Shown here: positions 1-11,384 of the stretch, one piece after another
Position numbering within the stretch: position 1 is the first letter of the stretch
Layout: every line of letters begins with the position of its first letter
DNA from: Agrostemma githago
Lineage: Eukaryota; Streptophyta; Magnoliopsida; Caryophyllales; Caryophyllaceae
Assembly (NCBI GenBank): GCA_958450325.1
Contig: OY288250.1
Location: 45,978,683-46,042,682, forward strand
Direction: 5' to 3'
Length of the DNA: 64,000 nucleotides
Position numbers and translations under genes: made by a program
Notes under the pieces: model-generated
Database searches by the model: none
The model's input: the letters and a program-made list of their open reading frames with translations, nothing else
What the model was told of the DNA's origin: nothing

Positions 1-108
1 GGCATAATCGACTTTAGGACAGTGACCTCAAGTCACGTCACAACCTTTCCTCTCAGATAAGATTATTCCATTTTCCGTCTTATTTATTTATTCACTACTC
101 GCCTAACA
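1..108 (+). repeat. Element A 5' LTR, last 108 bp
   Basis: Matches 5333-5440 apart from one visible substitution near base 25. It ends with the same CCTAACA as the 3' LTR, and the two copies diverge immediately afterwards. Confidence 0.9.
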
Positions 109-142
109 ATCTAAAGTTGATTATTGCTCTTGTATTTTTATT

Positions 143-730
143 ATGGCTAGTAGTGAAATGTATGATGCTATTCCGTTAACAACTACCATGTTGACTAATC
201 CCATAATCCCTGATATGTCAAAACTTGACCCATTTGATGGAAAAAACTATAAAATGTGGTCCGACAAAATGGACTTTTTTCTGGGTCAAATACGGGTAGA
301 CTATACTCTGTTTAATATTCAAACCCCTGAAAATATCAGGAGGGATTTTGAGACGGATAATAAAACTTGTCGAGGAATGATCCTACATTATATGACTCCC
401 GCCATATTTATGATATATAGCAAGTTTAAGTCAGCTAAGGAAATTTGGGAGGCTCTGAAATTAAAATATGGGAGTGATGATTATGGGTCTAAGAAATATG
501 CTTGTAGCCGATGGCTAGCTTTCAAAATGTCTGATGACAAACCCGTCTTAGACCAGGTTCATGAATATGAAAATTTGTGTTCCGAAATCGCTTCCGAGGG
601 AATGAAAATCTATGAAATATTTCAAGCCAACTGTTTGCTTGACAAACTTCCCTCGTCTTGGCAAAATTTTGTCCACAATATGAAACACAAACAAAAAGAT
701 TTTTCCCTCCTCGAACTGTGTCTCATATAA
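143..730 (+). CDS. gag: Element A gag (N-terminal part of copia polyprotein)
   Basis: This 195-residue reading frame is the capsid part of a copia polyprotein. It has the UBN2/Retrotran_gag type pattern: a DGKNYKMW motif near residue 33, then a helical region with KEIWEALKLKYG. The ATG at 143 is only 34 bases after the LTR, a very short leader. The frame ends at 728-730, but similarity to copia gag continues in the frame one step away. A single base therefore appears to have been lost near 719. The zinc knuckle lies beyond the break, in the next frame. Confidence 0.8.
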   Translation: MASSEMYDAIPLTTTMLTNPIIPDMSKLDPFDGKNYKMWSDKMDFFLGQIRVDYTLFNIQTPENIRRDFETDNKTCRGMILHYMTPAIFMIYSKFKSAKEIWEALKLKYGSDDYGSKKYACSRWLAFKMSDDKPVLDQVHEYENLCSEIASEGMKIYEIFQANCLLDKLPSSWQNFVHNMKHKQKDFSLLELCLI

Positions 731-3700
731 AAGTCGAGGAGCAGAATAGGATTCAGACCAAGGAAAAACGAGTTGAATATTCTTCCTCTACTGCTAATTT
801 GTTCGAGTCTAGGAAAAATAATCATAAGGGGCAGAAAAATTCCCACAAAGGTCCTAACAAATATTATGGGCCTAAACAAACTGAACAGTTCAAGGAAAGT
901 GGAAATAATAATAAAAGGGAATTTAAGGGAAATTGCTTCACATGTGGGAAAGTGGGTCATGTGTCAAAATTCTGTCCAGAAGGGTTTAACAATAAACGCC
1001 GACAAAATAGGCCACAAGCACACCTAGCTGAGTCTGATTCAGAAGAAATCATAGCTGCTGTAGTATCTGAAGTTAACTTAGTTAGCAACCTGTCTGAATG
1101 GGTATTGGATACGGGTGCTACAAGGCACATCTGCTTCGACAAGAACATGTTCAAGGAATATTCCGAGGTTCCCGGGAATGAGTGTGTATTTATGGGCAAC
1201 TCTAGCTCCGTTAGGGTTCATGGAAAGGGCAAAGTAGTACTCAAACTAACCTCGGGAAAAACCCTTGAACTCAACAATGTGCTTCATGTACCCGAAATTA
1301 GGAGGAATTTAATTTCTGGGTCACTTATGAACAAGACTGGGGTTAAATTAACTTTTGAATCCGACAAACTTGTACTCACTAGGAATGGAAATTTCGTTGG
1401 CAAGGGATTCTGTAATAGTGGTTTATTTGTCCTTGATGTTGAGACAATTAATAAGAATATTCCTGCTTCTGTTTATATTGCTGAGTCCGTTTCTCTTTGG
1501 CATTCTAGATTAGGACATGTGAATGTCGACTCGATTAAACGACTCAAAAAGCAGAACCTCATACCTCAATTCAGTAGCACAAGTTTTGATAAATGCGAAG
1601 TATGTGTTGAGGCTAAACATGCAAAGGCGTCGTTTAATAAATGTGTAGAACGATCTAGTAGTCTCCTAGAACTGGTTCACTCTGACCTAGGAGATTATAG
1701 AAACTCAATGAGTAGAGGTGGGAAGCACTACTACGTTACGTTTGTAGATGATTTCTCAAGATACACCAAGGTCTATTTATTAAGTACAAAAGATGAGGCT
1801 GAGGAAAAATTCATGATCTACAAATCCGAGGTAGAAAATCAATTAGATCTAAAAATTAAGAGAGTTAGATTTGATAGAGGTGGAGAATATGATGGGAATC
1901 CACTAAAGAGATTTTGCGAGTCTTATGAAATTATTCACGAATACACAGCACCTTATGCTCCACAAGAAAATGGGATAGCTGAGAGGAAAAACCGGTCACT
2001 AAAAAATATGATGAATGCAATGTTAATTAGTTCTGGTATGCCTGTCAACATGTGGGGTGAAGCAATGTTGTACGCGTGTCACATTCTCAACCGAGTTCCG
2101 CACAAGAAAACTGGTAAAACACCCTATGAGTTATGGAAAGGTTATCCACCTAACCTTAATTATCTGAAAGTGTGGGGGTGTTTAGGTAAGATTGGTCTTC
2201 CGGAATTTCAAAGGAACAAAATTGGTCCTAAAACCGTAGACACGATCTTCATTGGTAATGCCGCCAATAGTGCTGCATATCGTCTGATTCTCAAGGATTC
2301 ATCGGGTTTTGGACCCATTAGAGAGTCAAGAGATGTTGAATTCTTTGAGCACATTTTTCCCATGAAAAATAGTACGAACACTAGTGTGTCTGTTACACCT
2401 AGTGGTTCAACTCAGTCTTCTGCTGCTACAGAGGAAGTAGTAGAGCCTAGGAGAGGTAAACGTGACAGAACCCAAAGGAATTTTGGTACAGATTTTGTCA
2501 TGTTGATTGAGAATAAGTGTTTGAGTGAACATGAGGTGAGTGTCTTCATACTTGAAGAAGACCCGAGAACATACAAAGAGGCTATGCAGTCCGTGGACTC
2601 TACGTTTTGGCTTGAGGCCATAAACAGTGAAATTGATTCAATAATGAATAACCACACCTGGGTATTGACCGAGCTTCCCAGGGGTTGCAAAGCTTTGAGT
2701 AATAAGTGGGTTTTCAAGCGGAAACTCAAAACTGATGGGTCAATTGATAAGTACAAGGCAAGATTAGTGGTTTGTGGAAATCGTCAAACAAAGGGGTTGG
2801 ATTTCTTCGATACATATTCACCCGTGACTAAGGTAACCACAATCAGAGCCTTGGTGGCACTCGCATCTGTTCACAACCTTGTCATACATCAGATGGATGT
2901 TAAGACTGCGTTTTTAAATGGCGATTTGCACGAGGAAATTTACATGAAACAACCGGAGGGATGTGTGATCCCCGGTCAAGAACATAAGGTGTGCAAATTG
3001 GCTAGATCATTATATGGCTCGAAGCAAGCCCCAAAGCAATGGTATGACAAGTTCGATAAAACCATTACATCAAATGGCTTCGTGGTAAATGATTCAGATT
3101 CATGTGTGTATGCCATAGATGATGAAAATGGTTGTGTGATAATATGTCTTTATGTGGATGACATGCTTATCTTCGGTACAAACATGAGGGTTGTAAATGA
3201 GACGAAGAAATTCTTGAGTTCATGCTTTGATATGAAAGATATGGGTGAAGCCGATATAATTCTTGGTTTAAAGATCGGGAGGACTGAATCTGGGTTGTGC
3301 TTAAGTCAATCTCATTACGTTGAGAAAATTCTGAAGAAATTCAATCAATTTGATAGCAAGCCGTTGCACACTCCCTATGATTCTAGTATACATCTAACCA
3401 AGAATACCGGTGACAGCGTGTCTCAAGAGGAGTACGCGAAAGTGATCGGAAGTGTCATGTTTTTGATGAACTGCACTAGACCCGACATAGCTTATACTAT
3501 TAGTGGACTTAGCAGGTATACACATAACCCTGGCAGAGATCATTGGGATGCCTTGATAAGATTACTGAGATACTTGAAGGGCACCATAGATTGGGGATTA
3601 CATTATCAAAGAACACTGTGTGTGTTGGAAGGATATTGTGATGCCAACTGGGTATCTGGGAATGACGAGATACACTCTACTAGTGGCTATGTGTTTACTC

Positions 3701-4104
3701 TGGCTAGTGATGTTGTATCGTGGAAGTCGGCTAAACAAACCTGCCTTGCGAAATCGACAATGGAATCTGAGTTCATTGCTTTAGCTTTGGCAGGAGAAGA
3801 AGTTGAATGGCTACGGGGCCTTCTAGCAGATATTTCCTTGTGGGGAAAGCCGACTCCTTCGATTTACATGCACTGTGATTCTCAAGCTGCAATCGGGGTA
3901 GCTAACAATCAAGCGTATAATGGTAAAAAGAGACATATTCGCTTAAGGCATGGAATTGTGAGAAATCTGATCAGAGATAATGTGATATCACTCGAGTATG
4001 TAAAATCTGAGAGGAACATTGCGGATCCTCTCACAAAAGGCCTTGGCAGAAAGATATTGCTGGAGTCAGCACTAGGAATGGGTTTAAAGCCTGTAATAGA
4101 GTAA
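658..4104 (+). pseudogene. pol: Element A pol: zinc knuckle, protease, integrase, RT, RNase H
   Basis: Stop-free frame continuing gag after the frameshift; recognisable homology starts near 720, so the bases before that are an artefact of the open frame. A CCHC knuckle (CFTCGKVGHVSKFC) lies at 934-975, the protease DTGA at about 1108 and an integrase HHCC zinc region around 1500-1610. The DDE core follows (HSDLG, RFDRGGEY, ENGIAERK), then RT with YVDD at 3151-3162, and copia RNase H (CDANW, CDSQAA) near the end. The domains look complete and this frame has no stop. The fault is the one-base gap to gag, which separates pol from a start codon. Clade was not assigned. Confidence 0.88.
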
Positions 4105-4252
4105 CTTGTGATGGATACCCGTCTTAACTAGTTTAAGTTCAACAGGTCAAACGAAGTCACAAGGAACTCTTGCTGTGTAATACTGCGACCATTCCTAATA
4201 ATATATTCATTTGAGATGCAGTATTTTTTGTGTCTTTATTGACATTGTTTTA

Positions 4253-4515
4253 GGATGAGCTTTCGCTCTTAATGAGTTCATGGCCCTCGTATGGGTGGTC
4301 TGTATGAGGCAGACTTGATGGATTCACCGATTGTTTAAAGGATGAGCTTTAGTTCTTAATGAGTTCATAGTCTTTTGTATGGATGGTCTCTGAGAGGCAG
4401 ACTTGATGAGCTCACCGATATGAAAAAGGATGAGTTTTTACTCTTAATGAGTTTATAGTCCCTTGTGTGGATGGTCTGTGAGAGACAGACTTGATAAACT
4501 CACCTATATGAATGT
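4253..4515 (+). repeat. Three tandem ~87-bp repeats between pol and 3' LTR of element A
   Basis: Three diverged head-to-tail units begin GGATGAG at 4253, 4340 and 4428 (87, 88 and about 88 bp). Each holds a CTTAATGAGTT block, a GGATGGTCT-like block and a CAGACTTGAT block. They lie in the untranslated stretch downstream of the pol stop at 4104. Confidence 0.85.
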
Positions 4516-4877
4516 GGGGGGTTCTTGCCCTACTCCCAAGAGATCTTCAGGCTTGGATCTCTAGAGGCATTCATGAAATACCAGGATGCATTGTATGGGC
4601 ACTTGGTTAGTCCAAGTAAAAGATATTTATACCGAAAAATCCATGGGATGAGTTCATGGGTGTCGCGAGTTTCTACCTTAATTTGAGATTAAGTAAGTGC
4701 GCAACAGTCTTAGAGCCAACTCCATTAGAAGGTTAAAGGATTAGTTCCACCTGGGATGACGGTTCAAGATCGTTGTATGTCACTGGGTGTTGGTTAAAGT
4801 CCACAAGACACCAGCATCTTAATGCTAAATCTCCGTTGCCAATTTTCTCTCTTTCTTTTGAGTCTTCTTTTGAACCA

Positions 4878-4887
4878 TGTGGGGGAT
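4878..4887 (+). other. Polypurine tract of element A
   Basis: The run TGTGGGGGAT sits immediately before the TGTTGG start of the 3' LTR, the normal site for plus-strand priming in copia elements. Confidence 0.75.
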
Positions 4888-5440
4888 TGTTGGAATTATG
4901 CTTCAAAAGAAGTTATTTGTTGTTTAAATTTGTGTGATGACATACACTAGTCATGGTGATGTATGCCCCTTGGATACTTGGATGCCAAGTACTTGCATCA
5001 TCTACATGACATCATTTTTCATATGTCACACCATGACTCCATGGTGATGTATTTTGTTTGGTGGCCAAGGTGAAGTGCTTGGAGACCAAGTATTCTACTA
5101 TATAAATAGCCATCAAACTCCATCATTTTCATTCATCCAAAAATCCATCTTCTACTTCTCTTACAACTACAATAATATTCTCTCAAAAATGTTAGTAATA
5201 TAATTTATAGTTTGAGTGAAATTTTGGCAACAATTTTGGTAGTAACTCATCTACGGTCTTGCCTACACAAAGATCGTAGCGGTTGTGCAATCCTGGGGGT
5301 CGAATGTCAAAGAGTCCGTGTGTAGTAGACGGGGCATAATCGACTTTAGGACAGTGGCCTCAAGTCACGTCACAACCTTTCCTCTCAGATAAGATTATTC
5401 CATTTTCCGTCTTATTTATTTATTCACTACTCGCCTAACA
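4888..5440 (+). repeat. Element A 3' LTR (553 bp)
   Basis: Begins TG after the polypurine tract and ends CA. The last 108 bp match the start of the window. A TATATAAATAG-like TATA region lies near 5098-5108. The five bases after it are TTATC; the matching left TSD is outside the window. Confidence 0.9.
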
Positions 5441-6779
5441 TTATCTACTGAGATTTTTAAGGTAAATTAATTGTAGTTTGGGTGTTATGAAAAATTGGAG
5501 TCCTTGCCTTCAGATGCTACTTCCAGGACAAACACCCAAAACTTGCACACTTCAGTTAAATTAACTCTTACATCTCCACACTTATGTAGGTACATTTTAT
5601 GTCATCCAAGTAGTTGGGTCGACAACCTCAAAAGCGTACGAGCCGGAAAATTTCACCATTACCAACAAGAACATCAACAATAACAACAATGGCGTGATTG
5701 TCGAAGGCAAAGTGACGTCGTTTCAAATACTTCTCCCAGTCCCGTTCTGCTGCTTTTCGCTTTGAAGTCTCCCCCTTCATCTCCAAAGCCCCCCTCAATC
5801 AGGTTAACCCTCTCTCCAATCATCATCATCATCATCATCTACAATAGTGCACCTGCAAACTCATCGATCTAATATTTCTCATATTAATAATTTTATGTCC
5901 AATTATTATAGGGGTAGATTTTTGAATGTTCTTAGATAACAGTAAGCTCACTAATAAAATTGCAAAATTGAGTATGTTAGGTCTTCTCGGGAATTCATTG
6001 GTTGCATAATTTAGGGCTATATTTGGTGATTTTGTAATGGATTAATTTGATTGAATTTGGATGGAATGAATGAATATAGGCGCCAAAGAGTTTGATGAGT
6101 TTAGGGGAATCATTGGAGGAGTACATTTGGTTGAAGAAGCAGGATGTTATAACTGAGCAAGAAAGACACAAGTTAGATGATACAAATCAATTTTTTAAAC
6201 AATGCAAAAACATAAAATTAACCCAGTTAGATGATATAAATCATTTTATCTTTTTTTAACAAAAGCATCAAAATTAACATAGTTACATGATAAAAAAATT
6301 AAACAAAGTGATAAACAAATTAATCAGGAACATATAAAATTAACTTACATAATGAACACCATCGCAGTCAGTGGTAGTCGCCTTTACGCTTTTAAAATCC
6401 TGAAGATTAGCCTTGCACAGTTTCAGCCACTCATTTGCACCTTCTGGATCTCTCAAATGACCATTTTTTGAATCATCTGTCATTTTTATTATCATATACA
6501 GTAATTACACACCATCCATTACTATTGTGAAGGAAACTAATACGCAATAGTTATCAATTTAGTTGACTTGAATCAACCCAAATGTTAAATTTGTTGAGTG
6601 TGTGGAAGTGATTTCTTTATTCATCTCCCGACTTAACTGAGTTAGTATTGCTATTCGTAATATATGTCATTTCTAAATAGAAGTTAATTAACATTCTGTA
6701 ATACTCCGTAATACTTAACTAAGTGATTAGGTTAGTTAAACATACATACTAACATGCATGCAACAATACTGTATTGTTG
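5441..6779. other. Inter-element region, largely uncharacterised
   Basis: AT-rich DNA between elements A and B, with a short ATC microsatellite at about 5820-5840. No complete gene is visible. Two stretches read like exons: a plus-strand one with a good AG acceptor near 6080, and a minus-strand one at about 6352-6478 flanked by a CAG acceptor and a GTAAGT donor. Neither matches a family I recognise. Confidence 0.4.
6352..6478 (-). pseudogene. Possible exon fragment, unknown protein
   Basis: On the minus strand this stretch is open for about 42 codons, is lysine and aspartate rich, and contains DPEGANEWLKLCK. A CAG acceptor lies before it and a consensus GTAAGTT donor follows it. No neighbouring exon could be joined with confidence. 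It may be a relic of the host gene that received element B, or a chance open stretch. Function unknown. Confidence 0.25.
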
Positions 6780-6784
6780 GAAAT
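6780..6784. other. Left target-site duplication of element B (GAAAT)
   Basis: GAAAT directly precedes the LTR at 6785 and is repeated directly after the other LTR at 18845-18849. This perfect 5-bp duplication fixes both borders. Confidence 0.92.
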
Positions 6785-7473
6785 TGTTCCGGTCACGGAA
6801 ACAATTAACCCGACTATGAATTCGGATTCTCAATGTTCGGATATTGCTTGCTTGATTTCCTTTGATCTCTCCTTTCCACTTCTTCTATGATCGGACCTTC
6901 CCTGCGGATTAAGCCTGCTCCCTGCACAAGTAGCGCACAGGGCCTCGGAGGTTGTCCGAGGGAACCCTCTCCAATGCCTAAGTCAGTCCGTGAATGCCTT
7001 GATGGACCTAGCTCGTGAGGAACTAGGTGGCGTTTTTAGGAGTAAGGGTCTAGAGAGAGAAAATCCAACCCTCTCTAAGTGGGAAATAAGTGGGTATTTA
7101 TACCTTCCCACAAGAGAGGGAAATTGGAGAGGGAAAAGAGCGGGAGAATGGGTGGATGTCAAGGTTACACGTGGTCCTGTTTCATCCACCCATTCCCTTT
7201 TACCTTAGGCAGAGAGACGGAGAGGCCCCTGGTAACCCCTGCCCTACTCGGGAGGGAGATCGCCTGGGGACAGGCAGACAGGGGGCGTCTACAGGCCCTC
7301 CCCAGCTGGTCGCCTTACTCTACTGGACAGGCGGCCCTCTCGGAGTCACATTCATAGAGGAAACCCTGGTGTCTTACCTCGACGGCCTGCTGGGCAGACT
7401 CTTCGATTCCCGGGTTGGGTCTTTGTGGGGCATGCTAGGCGGGCGACCTGGCGCAGGCTCTCGATCCTCATCA
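6785..7473 (-). repeat. Element B 3' LTR (left copy, 689 bp)
   Basis: Runs TGTTCCGG...CCTCATCA on the plus strand. It matches 18157-18844 with one length difference (an extra C near 6973) and few visible substitutions, consistent with a fairly recent insertion. Confidence 0.93.
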
Positions 7474-7753
7474 ATTGGCCCTCACCAGCCGGGGGGAAGT
7501 AAGGCTTCTCCTTGGCAGGTGGACTCTTGATGGTGAGTAGTTGACTTGTGGCTTTACCACTGCATTTAATGCGTTCGCGTATTCCCGAGGGGGAGGACTC
7601 TTCTGTATTGGGCATGCCAAGAGTTTAATTGTCTTTTGGTCATGATTGCTTCCTATACCCAGTGGATTTTGGGCAGCGTGCGGGTGCGCCGATTGGCCGT
7701 GCCCCCTGTCAAAGTAGTTGGGGAGCCATTTAATGTCTTGGCCTCCTTTTTCG

Positions 7754-7760
7754 TATAAAT
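7754..7760 (+). promoter_or_regulatory. TATA box for antisense gene 1 in element B
   Basis: TATAAAT lies about 64 bp before the ATG at 7824, followed by a CT-rich leader. It is on the plus strand, opposite to gag-pol, and outside the LTR, so the downstream gene seems to have its own promoter. Confidence 0.55.
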
Positions 7761-7823
7761 TGCACTTCCTTTGCCACTTTCACGACCCATCTCCAACCTT
7801 CTCTTCTTCTTCTTTCAAAGAAG

Positions 7824-8411
7824 ATGTCGTGGATTACCAAAGTACTTTTTTGCCAAGGGGTTCGAGTGGTGACCCGTCGCTTTACGGGGCGTTGGAAGCT
7901 GAGGTACCCTAGGGCGTCCTTTCTCATTCTGCGCCGTAGCCGGCGGCCCTGCGCTCGAGTTCATAGGAAGCTCAGAAGGAGGACTCATATCAAGGCGGGC
8001 AAGCGCCCTCAGAGGGCTTCTCCAACCGCTCCAAAATATAGGCGTTGCCCCCAGGGCGGGGGTTGTTTCGACAGGGGGTGCCATGAGTGTTTTCCATGGC
8101 TTCACCCTGAGCAGTTCGACCCCGACTGCTCAGAGTTGGCTTCCTCTCCTGAGTCGGGCCCTTCTTCTCCCTAGAGGAGGAAAGTGGGCTGTGGCTCCTG
8201 TGATGATACTGAAACAGTCCCTTATGGTAGGGACTGGGATGTCAGTAGCCGGGACTCCGGCGATAGTGACGGCCAGGGTTACTCCTCTGGTTGGGGCGGC
8301 GATGATGACTCTGCAGACCCCTTCAAAGATTCTGACGATTGGGACTGGGGATCCGATGCAGGGGGGTGCCACAGCCCTGGGGACTATTCCCCAGGCTTTG
8401 ATGATGATTAG
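7824..8411 (+). pseudogene. Element B antisense gene 1: small basic-to-acidic protein, one internal stop
   Basis: From ATG 7824 the frame is open for 116 codons to a TAG at 8172-8174. It continues in the same frame to a stop at 8409-8411, about 195 codons in all. The N-terminal half is very basic (Arg/Lys-rich, with a CDRGCHECFPW-like cysteine patch near 8070-8100). The C-terminal half is strikingly acidic and glycine/aspartate rich, ending in GFDDD. I recognise no family. It has a TATA box and CT-rich leader upstream and an AATGAAAA poly(A)-like signal near 8520. The composition suggests a real coding sequence, perhaps a nucleic-acid-binding accessory protein, but that is a guess. Confidence 0.5.
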
Positions 8412-8769
8412 GCCTGCCCGAGGGGTGCAGGCGTGGTGAGCCAGAAACAGGGGCTCTTTTTTGTACTTCTTGCCTGTATGGGATGTAACTTGCCCGTTTT
8501 TCGGGTTTCTTTTAATTTAATGAAAAAAAATCAGGCGGCTTGTTTATATGTGGCATTTTATTATTTGTTAATATTTGTTTTTTGTTTTTGTTATTATTAT
8601 TTGGATGGAGGGAGGACGTCACAGCGTGATCGATCCTCTGACATCTTTTGGTTTTCTCGAGGCCACCCTTGGGAAGCTACAAGGGGCTGTCTTTCGAGAG
8701 TACGACACGTGGACATTAGCCCTTGGGCGGGTTTTCGAGGGTTGGCGACTTTTCGTCTGCCTTTCCTCC

Positions 8770-8776
8770 TATAAAA
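8770..8776 (+). promoter_or_regulatory. TATA box for antisense gene 2 in element B
   Basis: TATAAAA is followed by a long pyrimidine-rich leader to the ATG at 9007. It is on the plus strand, opposite to the retrotransposon transcript. Confidence 0.55.
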
Positions 8777-9006
8777 ACAATCTGTCACTCATTCCTCCTC
8801 TCTTTTTCTTTTCAAACTTCCTTTCTTTTCTTTTGCAAATCTTCCGGTGTGATAATTCGAACCTTCCTTCGTACCCCCGTTTCTCTGGGAGATTTCTCTT
8901 TCAAGCTTTCATTCCCTCGGCGGCCGACCCTAGGTTAGACTTTTAATTCCCAACTCTTGCTCCCTTTCTTTTCGATTTCTTGCTTTTCTTTCCTCTTAGA
9001 GTTGCT

Positions 9007-11384
9007 ATGTCTAGAACTCGCGCACGCATCCTACCATTTACCGACCCACTGAGGAAAGAGGAACGGGAAAAGGGTAGGGAGGATCTTGCCTCCTCCTCTA
9101 GGGAGGTTGGACTTGGGACGGTCGAGGAGGAGGACCCGGCGGGCAGTGGGGGCGGTAATTCCCCTGAACCTGCCCCCAACGACGTTGTCGATTCGGATGA
9201 CGAGGCGATGAAGATTGACCCCTCCAGGACCTCCGGTCCCCTTATTCCCCGGGAAAGGGGTAGGACTTATTACTTAGACAAAACCAAGTACCGCGTTCCC
9301 CTGAGCACTTACCCTGACCCCAAAAACTGGCATCTGATTCTTACGAAGAATGCCGCCAACGCGATTGAGCGGTTCTACAATTTCGGGGATGGGTATACAA
9401 TTGTCGTCCCTGGTGAAAAAGACATCGTATGCTGTCCTCCCGACGGGTGTATTGCGGTTTACCACAAGTGTTTGGAGTTCGGTCTTCGTTTCCCTCTTCA
9501 TCCTTCTCTGGAAGAGATTTTCAGGCGGATGAATGTGGCTATCGCCCAGTTGACAGCCATGGCTGTCAGGTCATTAGTTTCATACGTTTGGACCTCCTTG
9601 TTTCATCGCGCCGAAACCTCTATTGACGCTTTAAGATTTATGGTCGGCCTGCAAATGGTTTCTTCTGGGAGTGAGGGCTCTCCTGGATATTGGTCCCTTC
9701 TGAGACAGAAAGGGCATACTCTGGTGTGGCCTGCTATGGACAGCCTGAGAGATTGGAAAAACAATTTTCTCTATGTGCACAGCGCCCAGGGGTGGAAGAT
9801 TCCTCGCCATTTCAGGAATCACGTTCACACCAGGCTTGAGACTCATGAAGAATATCACCCTGGTGTGGGAGGGAAGGCTCTGGAGATGAAGTTGAGCAGG
9901 AAAGACAAGGATTTGGTGGACCAATTTGCTGCCCATACTGATAAGCATGGGGTGTATGGTCCTTCATTATGGCTCCCCCATGCGGAGCTCATTGCTACTG
10001 ACAGGTACCTGACCCGGGTGGGCATGAATCTGGGCCTAGACGAAGGTAGTTCAGAAGTGTTGATGATTTTTCCTTACTCGCCTTTTATTTCTTAAATGGC
10101 CTTTCTAACCAGTCGTCCGTTTGCTTTGCAGACCTTGCTACCTTCCTTTGGACAAAGGGGGAGGTGAGACGTTTGGGTTTGTCCGGAACTCTTGACGTTG
10201 TCCAAAGCCGTCCTACCCTTCCTCCTGACTTCAAGAAGGGCGAGAAAAACCTGATGAAGCATCTGAAGGGCCTTTCGTTCAGCAGGCCGAGGCTCCCTGC
10301 TCCCCCTAGGTCAACTCCCGCCAAAACGGCGGTCTCTGAAGCCACTCCTTCTCCGGTTGCGAAAAAGGCGATCGCTTCTGAGGTTACTCCCTCCCCTGCT
10401 GGCAAACAGGGAGGCTCTCCTGCATGGGTTCAGATTCCCCAGGGGCCGCAGGCTGCTGGCTCTGAAGAGACTGGAGAAAGTACTCCTAGGGGGCTGATCA
10501 GAAAAAGGAGCAGGGGAACTCCAAATGCAGATCATGTGGTGGATTTGGAGGCTGATACGCCTGACCCAAAACGCTTTGCTCAGGGAGTTCCTGGTACCCT
10601 TTTCTCTGAGGAGACTACTGAGTTCCATTACGCTGCCGGCGATAGCCAGGACGTCTCTGCCTTACTCTTTGACTCCGGGGCGATTTTGGCGGATCACCTC
10701 CTCAAGATTGTCCACTCTGCTACCCACCAAGTGACTCAATATATTCAGCGCACTGCCAGAGTTATTCAGGCCTCTGCTGAGCAGGCGACCCTTAGTCGTT
10801 TAAGTGATGAGGATTTGGCCAACTCCGGCCGTCTGACTACAGTCAAAAGGGATGTTGCCCTTATTGCTGGTCTGAAGGATCAGCTGGCAAAAAAGGAGAA
10901 CGAGCTGGAGGAGGCCAGGAGTCAGGTGACTCACTGGAGGTCTCAAAGTGAGAGGGTGGTCCGGGAGGTGTCCCGCTTGGAGGAGGAATCGAAGAGAGCC
11001 AAGCAGGCCTTTGTAGAGCTGGAGCAGGCCAAAAAAGCTTTAGCCGAGTTGGACCAAGCCAAGAGAAAGGCTGCCGACCTAGGGGAGCGCCTTTCCAAGG
11101 CGGATTCGGCTCTTCAGGCGGCTCTCGGTGACTTGGCGGCGAAGACTGAGGAGTGGCAGAAGGAGAAGGATGAGATAATCCAGGAGGTGGAAACTGCTGT
11201 GTCAGCAGGCTTCGTCAATGGTGCCAACTCTTGCTTGCGGGTGGTTATGGAGGCTGTCAGGGAGATGTTCCCAGGCTTCGATGAAGAGGCTTTTCGGGCT
11301 CTTTACACCGCTAAGGATGAGGCCCAGATGCGCAGGATGGATGAAGGAGCTGCTACCTCTGGCTCAGAAGCTCCCCCTGCTTAA
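9007..11384 (+). CDS. Element B antisense gene 2: gypsy-type accessory protein (PF04195-like) with coiled coil, one intron
   Basis: Two exons, 9007-10045 and 10132-11384, join across an 86-bp intron (donor GTAGTT at 10046, acceptor TTTGCTTTGCAG ending 10131). The phase fits exactly, giving 763 residues without a stop. The start is the ATG at 9007 (MSRTRAR); the open frame before it lacks an ATG. Exon 1 has an acidic N-terminus, then a region with GLRFPLHPSLEEI near 9484, typical of the 'putative gypsy type transposon' family PF04195 (Transposase_28). Exon 2 has a long Ala/Lys/Glu/Gln coiled coil at about 10870-11200. Such antisense extra genes are known in Tat-lineage elements; their role is unknown. 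It is intact although gag-pol beside it is broken. Confidence 0.78.
10046..10131 (+). other. Intron in element B antisense gene 2
   Basis: GT at 10046 and AG at 10130-10131 with a T-rich 3' end. Removing it joins two open frames in phase (codon split 1+2). Without splicing, the first frame stops at 10095. Confidence 0.75.

Larger units (their letters stand above)
1..5440 (+). mobile_element. Element A: Ty1/copia LTR retrotransposon, 5' end outside window
   Basis: The first 108 bases are repeated at 5333-5440 with one visible mismatch, so they are the end of a 5' LTR whose start lies before the window. The internal region reads gag, protease, integrase, reverse transcriptase and RNase H in that order; integrase before RT is the copia arrangement. 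The 3' LTR starts TGTTGG at 4888, right after a G-rich polypurine tract, and ends CA at 5440. The left TSD cannot be seen. The coding region carries a frameshift, so this copy is probably not autonomous. Confidence 0.93.

Noticed and set aside
700..735. Programmed frameshift between gag and pol in element A
   Set aside because: Most plant copia elements have one frame, there is no slippery site or pseudoknot visible, and a single missing base explains the break.
622..960. Minus-strand ORF over copia gag
   Set aside because: Shadow of the real gag/pol frame on the plus strand; no domain.
6983..7530. Overlapping ORFs on both strands in the left LTR of element B
   Set aside because: The same frames recur in the right LTR at 18354-18713 and carry no recognisable domain; LTR by-products.
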